Shown here one piece after another: positions 58,940 through 64,000 of a stretch of DNA of 64,000 bases (the stretch's first letter is position 1; each line of letters opens with the position of its first letter). Position numbers and translations under genes: made by a program. The notes below the pieces were generated by a model. The model ran no database searches and was not told the DNA's origin. It worked only from the letters and a program-made list of their open reading frames with translations. This DNA is from Bacteroidia bacterium (lineage in GTDB: Bacteria > Bacteroidota > Bacteroidia > Chitinophagales > Saprospiraceae): assembly GCA_030430845.1 (NCBI GenBank), contig JAUIKE010000011.1, forward strand, positions 16,830 through 80,829, written 5' to 3'.

Positions 58940-61561
58940 ATGACTTCCAAAGAGATCCGACAGCAATTTCTGGACTTTTTCGCTTCAAAAGGCCACAAGA
59001 TCGTTCCTTCGGCACCGATCGTTACCAAAGATGATCCTACCTTAATGTTCACGAATGCCGGAATGAACCAATTCAAGGACTTATTTCTCGGCAACCAGAA
59101 ACCCGATAGCCGAAGATTAGCAGATACCCAAAAATGCCTTCGTGTTTCCGGTAAACACAATGATCTCGAAGAAGTTGGCCGGGATAGTTATCACCATACT
59201 ATGTTTGAAATGTTGGGCAATTGGTCGATTGGTGATTATTTTAAAAAGGAAGCGATTGGCTGGGCCTGGGAACTTCTTACAGAAGTATACGGATTACCCA
59301 AAGAAAGGTTATACGTTTCTGTTTTTGAAGGGGACGAAAACGAAGGCCTCGAAAAAGATCAGGAAGCAGCTGACTTTTGGAATCAATTCGTTCCGGACGA
59401 CAGGATCTTGTATTTCGACAAAAAAGATAATTTCTGGGAAATGGGTGACACGGGCCCTTGCGGACCTTGTTCAGAGATCCACATTGACCTGCGTCCTGAT
59501 GTCGATCGCTCCAAACAAAACGGAGCTGAGCTGGTCAATCAGGATCACCCGCTGGTTATAGAGATCTGGAACCTGGTATTCATCCAGTTTAACCGAATGG
59601 CAGATGGTAAGTTACAAGAGCTACCCGAAAAGCATGTGGATACGGGCATGGGCTTTGAGCGGCTTACCATGGCTCTGCAAGGCAAAACCTCTAATTACGA
59701 CACAGATATTTTTTCGCCCTTCATCCAGTTTATTGAAAAGGCTTCCGGCAAAAAATACACCTTTAGTTATGATGCTGATGCAAAGGTAGACATCGCCATG
59801 CGAGTCGTTTCGGATCACATCCGGGCCGTAGCTTTTGCCATTGCCGACGGGCAATTGCCCAGTAATACAGGAGCGGGCTATGTCATTCGCCGGATTCTCA
59901 GAAGAGCAGTCAGATATTATTATACCTTCTTAGGCTTAGAAGAACCGTTTTTGCATACCCTCATACCACTCCTGGCCGATACCTTCCAGGAGGTCTTCCC
60001 TGAGTTAAAGGCTCAACAGGACCAGGTAGCCAGAGTTATTGAGGGAGAAGAGACTACTTTTTTACATACTCTTGAAAACGGACTGAAGCGCTTTGAAAAT
60101 ATTGACGCCGTAAATGATACCATCAAGGGAAAGGACGTATTTGAGTTATATGACACTTACGGATTTCCACCTGACCTGACTCGACTGCTGGCAGAAGAAA
60201 AAGGCCTTACAATTGATGAGGCCGGCTTTGAAAAAGCTTTGCAGGAGCAGAAGAACCGCTCCAAAGCGGATGCACAAAAAGAGGTAGGTGACTGGACGGT
60301 GCTAATAGATGGTGAAGAAGTGGCGTTTGTAGGGTATGATGATCTGGTCGTTGGAGATGCGAAGGTGCTGAAATACCGAACAGTCAAAGTCAAAAAGAAG
60401 GATCAATATCAGATCGTACTCAACAAAACCCCCTTCTATGCCGAAAGTGGTGGACAAAGAGGTGACCGGGGTTGGCTATGGTTTGGTGATGAGCAGATCC
60501 CGGTGATCGATACGCAAAAGGATAATGACCTGATCATTCATGTAGTTAAAAAATTTCCGTCTAAGATGGAGGCTGTTATTCGGGCAGAGGTTAATGCTGC
60601 CCTCCGTCAGGCTACCTCCTCCAACCATAGTGCGGTCCACTTGATGCATGCTGCCTTGCACCAAATTCTGGGAGAGCATGCGCTGCAAAAAGGGCAGGAT
60701 GTGGACGCCGACCGACTGCGCTTTGACTTCAGTCATTTTCAACAGGTGAACCCGGAAGAGCTGAAAAAGGTGGAAGAAATGGTCAATGAAAAGATCCGCG
60801 AAAATATTGCATTGGAAGAACGTCGGGAGGTGCCGATTGAGGAAGCGAAGGCAGCAGGAGCCTTAATGCTATTTGGGGAGAAGTATGGAGAAAAAGTGCG
60901 TATGATCACTTTCGATGAAAACTATTCCCAAGAACTCTGCGGAGGTACGCATGTGCCTGCTACTGGCGAGATTGGCTTATTCAAGATCCTGTCTGAGAGT
61001 TCTGTTGCTGCCGGTATTCGCCGGATCGAAGCCGTTACGGCTGAGAAGGCAGAAGCTTTTATTCAATCCGAACTGCTGGAACTGAATGAAATCCGCAGCC
61101 TGCTTAAGAATCCGCTGAATGCTGCTAAAAATGTTCAGGCCCTGCAGGAAGAAAATAAAAAGCTGAAAAAAGAGGTCGAAAAGCTACTGGCCGCTCAGGC
61201 TAATGCCCTCAAAGATCAACTGCTAGCCAAAGCAGAAGCAGTCGGAGCGGTCAATCTGATCGCCACCCGCCTGCCGCTGAATGATTCGGGAGCCGTTAAA
61301 ACGCTCGCCTATCAGTTGGAAAAGGAGTTGGACAATGCAGTGATCGTTTTCGGTACCGAGATCAAAGAAAAACCGCAACTCATGATCGTCATCAATAAAG
61401 AACTCACAGAATCGAAAGGCCTCAACGCCGGATCGATGATCCGTGAGTTGGCCAAAGAGATCAAAGGCGGCGGCGGCGGCCAGGCTTTCTTTGCGACGGC
61501 TGGAGGAAAAGATGCAAGCGGCTTAGATAGAGCGATCGAAAAAGTCAAAGAATTACTTTAA
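58940..61561 (+). CDS. alaS: Alanyl-tRNA synthetase
   Basis: The 873-residue protein has all AlaRS parts. These are the class II catalytic domain (IRQQFLDFFASKGHKIVPSA; TLMFTNAGMNQFKDLFLG; EMGDTGPCGPCSEIHID), the tRNA-recognition helices, the editing domain with zinc site (SSNHSAVHLMHAALHQILG; QELCGGTHVPATGEIGLFKI) and the C-terminal coiled coil plus Gly-rich domain (AKEIKGGGGGQAFFATAGGK). Length is normal. Confidence 0.97.
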   Translation: MTSKEIRQQFLDFFASKGHKIVPSAPIVTKDDPTLMFTNAGMNQFKDLFLGNQKPDSRRLADTQKCLRVSGKHNDLEEVGRDSYHHTMFEMLGNWSIGDYFKKEAIGWAWELLTEVYGLPKERLYVSVFEGDENEGLEKDQEAADFWNQFVPDDRILYFDKKDNFWEMGDTGPCGPCSEIHIDLRPDVDRSKQNGAELVNQDHPLVIEIWNLVFIQFNRMADGKLQELPEKHVDTGMGFERLTMALQGKTSNYDTDIFSPFIQFIEKASGKKYTFSYDADAKVDIAMRVVSDHIRAVAFAIADGQLPSNTGAGYVIRRILRRAVRYYYTFLGLEEPFLHTLIPLLADTFQEVFPELKAQQDQVARVIEGEETTFLHTLENGLKRFENIDAVNDTIKGKDVFELYDTYGFPPDLTRLLAEEKGLTIDEAGFEKALQEQKNRSKADAQKEVGDWTVLIDGEEVAFVGYDDLVVGDAKVLKYRTVKVKKKDQYQIVLNKTPFYAESGGQRGDRGWLWFGDEQIPVIDTQKDNDLIIHVVKKFPSKMEAVIRAEVNAALRQATSSNHSAVHLMHAALHQILGEHALQKGQDVDADRLRFDFSHFQQVNPEELKKVEEMVNEKIRENIALEERREVPIEEAKAAGALMLFGEKYGEKVRMITFDENYSQELCGGTHVPATGEIGLFKILSESSVAAGIRRIEAVTAEKAEAFIQSELLELNEIRSLLKNPLNAAKNVQALQEENKKLKKEVEKLLAAQANALKDQLLAKAEAVGAVNLIATRLPLNDSGAVKTLAYQLEKELDNAVIVFGTEIKEKPQLMIVINKELTESKGLNAGSMIRELAKEIKGGGGGQAFFATAGGKDASGLDRAIEKVKELL

Positions 61562-61592
61562 AAGAAAAAGGCCTTCCGGCCTTTTTCTTTTA
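61561..61592. terminator. Bidirectional terminator between alaS and the hydrolase gene
   Basis: A 14-bp stem (AAAAGAAAAAGGCC and complement) with loop TTCC overlaps both stop codons and has T-runs on both strands. Confidence 0.9.
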
Positions 61593-63275
61593 CTTATTTA
61601 TATTCATTCCTTTAGGCCGTAAATACTGCTCAATGAAGGATTTTGGAACAGTAGTCAGCGACAAATAAGACGCATTTCTGCCTCCCGCGTATATGGTTTG
61701 ATTGGCCTTTTCGAAATGAATCGCTTCCAGTGGATGCTCTTTTAGATTGTGGTGAACATTGTACTTGGGAAAGTTACTGCTGGAAATATGCAGCACCAGC
61801 TGTTCTCCGGCTTTTATCTCAATCCCTGAAAAACCCAGGTCGATTTCCATTTCATAAACTTCCTGTGGCTCCAGCCATTCTTTAGATAAGTGAGTATTGC
61901 GATTAGACGCGCGGATGATCCCATCTTCTATAATACGATATTGACCATTAGCTCGTTTGGCCATCAGCTTGGCTGTAAAATCGGTGTCCGGCGCATCACT
62001 GGAAGCAAATAAAACGACTTTCATATCTCCAAGAATATACAAGTCTTCGGACAAAGTATCGCTTTCAAAGGCAAGGATATCCTCTCTCTCCAAAAAACGA
62101 GACTGGTCTCTAGGGCCGCTTTCCTCTGGAAAAAGATGCGAATTGACTCCCCCGTAGGTAGGGACGGGATTTTCCGGATCAAAAACATAGGTATAGGCTT
62201 GTTCCTTTTCGGGTGACTCTATCCCCAGCTGTCCTTTTTCCTGTAGATAAAACCGAAGTCTTTCACTTTCATGAACCGGATAAGTCGGGATGTCAATCCA
62301 TTGATTCAAGCCCATTACAAAAAATTCATGCTTATCGGGGACCGGCAAAAAGGAACCGTTCACGTAATGATCGAACCAATCCGCCACTTTTCTACGAAAG
62401 GCAGTAGAGGACAAAACGCTTTCTCCTCCGAAATCTACTTCCCCAAATGTTGTGTTTGTATGATCGTAATTATGTTCCCAGGGGCCGATAATAAGATGCT
62501 GATCAACGGATGGATTAAAATGCTTAACGTCTTTAAATAAAAAAAAGGTTTGACGATATACTACGTCATTCCAGCCTGTGATGTGCAAAATTGGGACTTT
62601 TATTTTGTGAGTTCCCACGGATTGCCTGGCCATTTGATACAGCAGATAGGTGTCCCAGTCCATATGTTCGGAAACAGGCGCTTCCTTGAAGATGGCCTCC
62701 CATTGCCCGGAGGAGACTTGCTTGCCTTTATAAAAGTGATTCAGCCAGGGGAATAGAGTATTTAAGCGAAAAGCACCTCCTGGAAAAAATAGCTCATCGG
62801 TTTTGGTCAAACCGGAATGATTTACAATGGCTTTTATGGAAGCATGCCGGGTAGAAGCCAGCAATTGTGCATTATAACTTGAAGAAGAACTGCCGTACAG
62901 TCCTATATTTCCATTGCACCAAGTTTGTTCCAGGGTCCAGTCCAAAGTTTGCTGAAAATCCTTTAATTCATCAATAAAGGGCAGATATTCCCCTTCAGAG
63001 CCAAATTTGCCTCTTGGGTTTTGAATGACAACTGCAAAGCCACGGCTCACCAAAAACTGGCAAAACTGCTGCCGTTCCTGTGTTCTTCGATCATAGGGTA
63101 ATAAATATAAAATAGTAGGGAAGGAACCTTCGGAAGACGGCAAATATATATCAGTAGCCAAATGAATACTGTCCTGCATCGGCACATTCTGAGTCAGGAG
63201 CTGAGGAACCCCCTGCGCACAAAGAATAATGGGAAAACTCAGTACAATAAGTAAAAGGGCTATTTGCTTTTTCAT
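61590..63275 (-). CDS. CocE/NonD-family serine hydrolase, secreted
   Basis: From ATG 63275 the protein has 561 residues with a signal peptide (LLIVLSFPIILCAQG). It has the X-Pro dipeptidyl-peptidase (S15) alpha/beta-hydrolase fold: FPTILYLLPYDRR, GFAVVIQNPRGKFGSEGEY, nucleophile Ser in GNIGLYGSSSSSYNAQLLAS, the catalytic Asp/His regions ILHITGWNDVVYRQ and IIGPWEHNYDHT, and the C-terminal jelly-roll domain (FHFEKANQTIYAGG-like end). It hydrolyses esters or peptides. The substrate is unknown. Upstream DNA to the window edge has no clear gene. Confidence 0.9.
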   Translation of the reverse strand: MKKQIALLLIVLSFPIILCAQGVPQLLTQNVPMQDSIHLATDIYLPSSEGSFPTILYLLPYDRRTQERQQFCQFLVSRGFAVVIQNPRGKFGSEGEYLPFIDELKDFQQTLDWTLEQTWCNGNIGLYGSSSSSYNAQLLASTRHASIKAIVNHSGLTKTDELFFPGGAFRLNTLFPWLNHFYKGKQVSSGQWEAIFKEAPVSEHMDWDTYLLYQMARQSVGTHKIKVPILHITGWNDVVYRQTFFLFKDVKHFNPSVDQHLIIGPWEHNYDHTNTTFGEVDFGGESVLSSTAFRRKVADWFDHYVNGSFLPVPDKHEFFVMGLNQWIDIPTYPVHESERLRFYLQEKGQLGIESPEKEQAYTYVFDPENPVPTYGGVNSHLFPEESGPRDQSRFLEREDILAFESDTLSEDLYILGDMKVVLFASSDAPDTDFTAKLMAKRANGQYRIIEDGIIRASNRNTHLSKEWLEPQEVYEMEIDLGFSGIEIKAGEQLVLHISSSNFPKYNVHHNLKEHPLEAIHFEKANQTIYAGGRNASYLSLTTVPKSFIEQYLRPKGMNINK

Positions 63276-64000
63276 ATTAATAAAGATTATATTTTGTACT
63301 AAAGGAAGTTGAGCAAGTCCGGACACTCGCGCCAGAACCTAAAGATAATAAAGGAAGCTTTATCTATAGACATATTTAAGTACAGGTATGCCGCAGCAAT
63401 GGCTGCGGGCATACCTGTACCCAAAAAAAATAGTCATATTAAAAAAAAAGCATTATCTTCTTTCATATTATTAAATAGTGTTGTATATTGTCCCCGAAGT
63501 CATTCATGTGATATTTTTATTATATCAAAAATGATTTTCCCTCAATTAACTATTTCAACCCTGGATAAGAATTTTGCAAAAAGACAAGTAAGATACTTGG
63601 CAGCACTACTGATAATCATTCCCCACCTCCCCTCTGATGTCAGCTGTTTCAAGCAATATTTGTTTTGGGCAAAATAATTGACACCCTGTTATAGTTATTC
63701 CCTCTTATATTAAATACGCTTTCAACTTAACAATTAGACGGAACAATTCCCTCCAATGGTATTGGTGTGTGCGAAGCACTTCCCTTCAGGCATAAGTAAT
63801 TGTATGCCTAAAAAGTGCGTAGCCTTCATTAGTATCCCTAAATTTTATTCCTGTTAAATCAGATCACTAACAGCCCCCTGTTGGTATGGTACTGGAATGA
63901 AACAATCAGAAAAAACAAAGAATATACTTTTACCAAAGAAACCCAAGTCCCAGTTGAAAGTGCCCCCTAAATAATTTGACCACAACACGATTAAGCATGG
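63276..64000. other. Right-end region without a convincing gene; two hairpins
   Basis: No strong coding frame is seen in these 725 bp. A near-perfect hairpin at 63381-63420 (TACAGGTATGCC-GCAGC against GCTGC-GGGCATACCTGTA) has no T-run and lies in the leader or promoter region of the hydrolase gene. At about 63772-63830 nested inverted repeats occur (GCACTT/AAGTGC around AGGCATA/TATGCCT). A 25-codon ORF starts at 63897. The region could hold regulatory DNA or the remains of an element continuing beyond the window. Confidence 0.45.
63897..63974 (+). CDS. Very short Lys-rich ORF, doubtful
   Basis: ATG 63897 to TAA gives 25 residues (MKQSEKTKNILLPKKPKSQL, then KVPPK). It is basic and has the look of short Bacteroidota leader-like peptides (Lys-rich, LLPKK), but no processing genes are in view and chance is a fair explanation. 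Confidence 0.15.
   Translation: MKQSEKTKNILLPKKPKSQLKVPPK

Noticed and set aside
63309..63677. 122-residue plus-strand ORF at the right end
   Set aside because: It runs through a hairpin, has no family resemblance and starts just upstream of the hydrolase promoter region; probably non-coding.
1..64000. CRISPR arrays, rRNA genes, insertion sequences and integrases
   Set aside because: No regularly spaced repeats, rRNA signatures or transposase/integrase frames were seen anywhere in the window.

Overview
The window reads as chromosomal DNA of a Bacteroidota bacterium, most likely of the Saprospiria (Lewinella/Haliscomenobacter-like). That lineage call is an inference from gene style. The supporting signs are a fused LpxC-FabZ, a three-subunit succinate:quinone reductase, a TonB receptor with a carboxypeptidase-D-like N-terminus, DUF3667 and DUF4856 proteins, ECF sigma factors paired with membrane anti-sigma or beta-barrel proteins, and -7 boxes of the Bacteroidota type TAnnTTTG. 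Genes are dense, many pairs overlap as ATGA, and most units end in long, nearly perfect hairpin terminators.

Layout: 1-3.2 kb (minus) holds a sigma factor, a membrane TPR anti-sigma-like protein and the start of a caspase-like protease, with a metalloprotease upstream. 3.4-5.9 kb has a thioesterase divergent from an ECF sigma factor and its barrel partner, separated by a 50-bp perfect palindrome. 6-8.9 kb is RNase R plus an unknown gene. 9-12.7 kb is sdhCAB. 12.9-18.3 kb has two small outer-membrane barrels, a DtxR-type regulator, a DUF4856 lipoprotein, and a membrane protein with an effector-associated domain next to a secreted unknown. 18.4-22.3 kb is a RavA/ViaA chaperone pair with a Uma2 nuclease gene between them. 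22.5-27.3 kb has FKBP, ferredoxin, zinc-ribbon, MOSC, membrane protein and TonB receptor genes. 27.4-35 kb has an RRM protein, gamma-glutamyltransferase, a cupredoxin-barrel pair and a two-component system.

36-39 kb is the most unusual part. It holds a CHAT-like protein that has lost both catalytic residues, a coiled-coil protein, a stand-alone PD-(D/E)XK nuclease resembling intron-homing enzymes, and an initiator tRNA gene split by a 325-nt group I intron. The nuclease lies just downstream of the split tRNA, outside the intron.

39.5-64 kb is mainly housekeeping: thiolase, gcvP, heptose epimerase, hemC/hemD, the lipid A cluster lpxD - lpxC/fabZ - lpxA with an ABC ATPase, corA with a MerR regulator, gatB, two tandem DUF3667 genes, CapA, an M23 peptidase, alaS and a CocE-type hydrolase. 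The last 0.7 kb appears non-coding with hairpins. Dispersed intergenic repeats (a roughly 120-bp hairpin element, GAAGGWC heptamer runs, a CCGCCTGAGGCGG-cored terminator tip) recur across the window.
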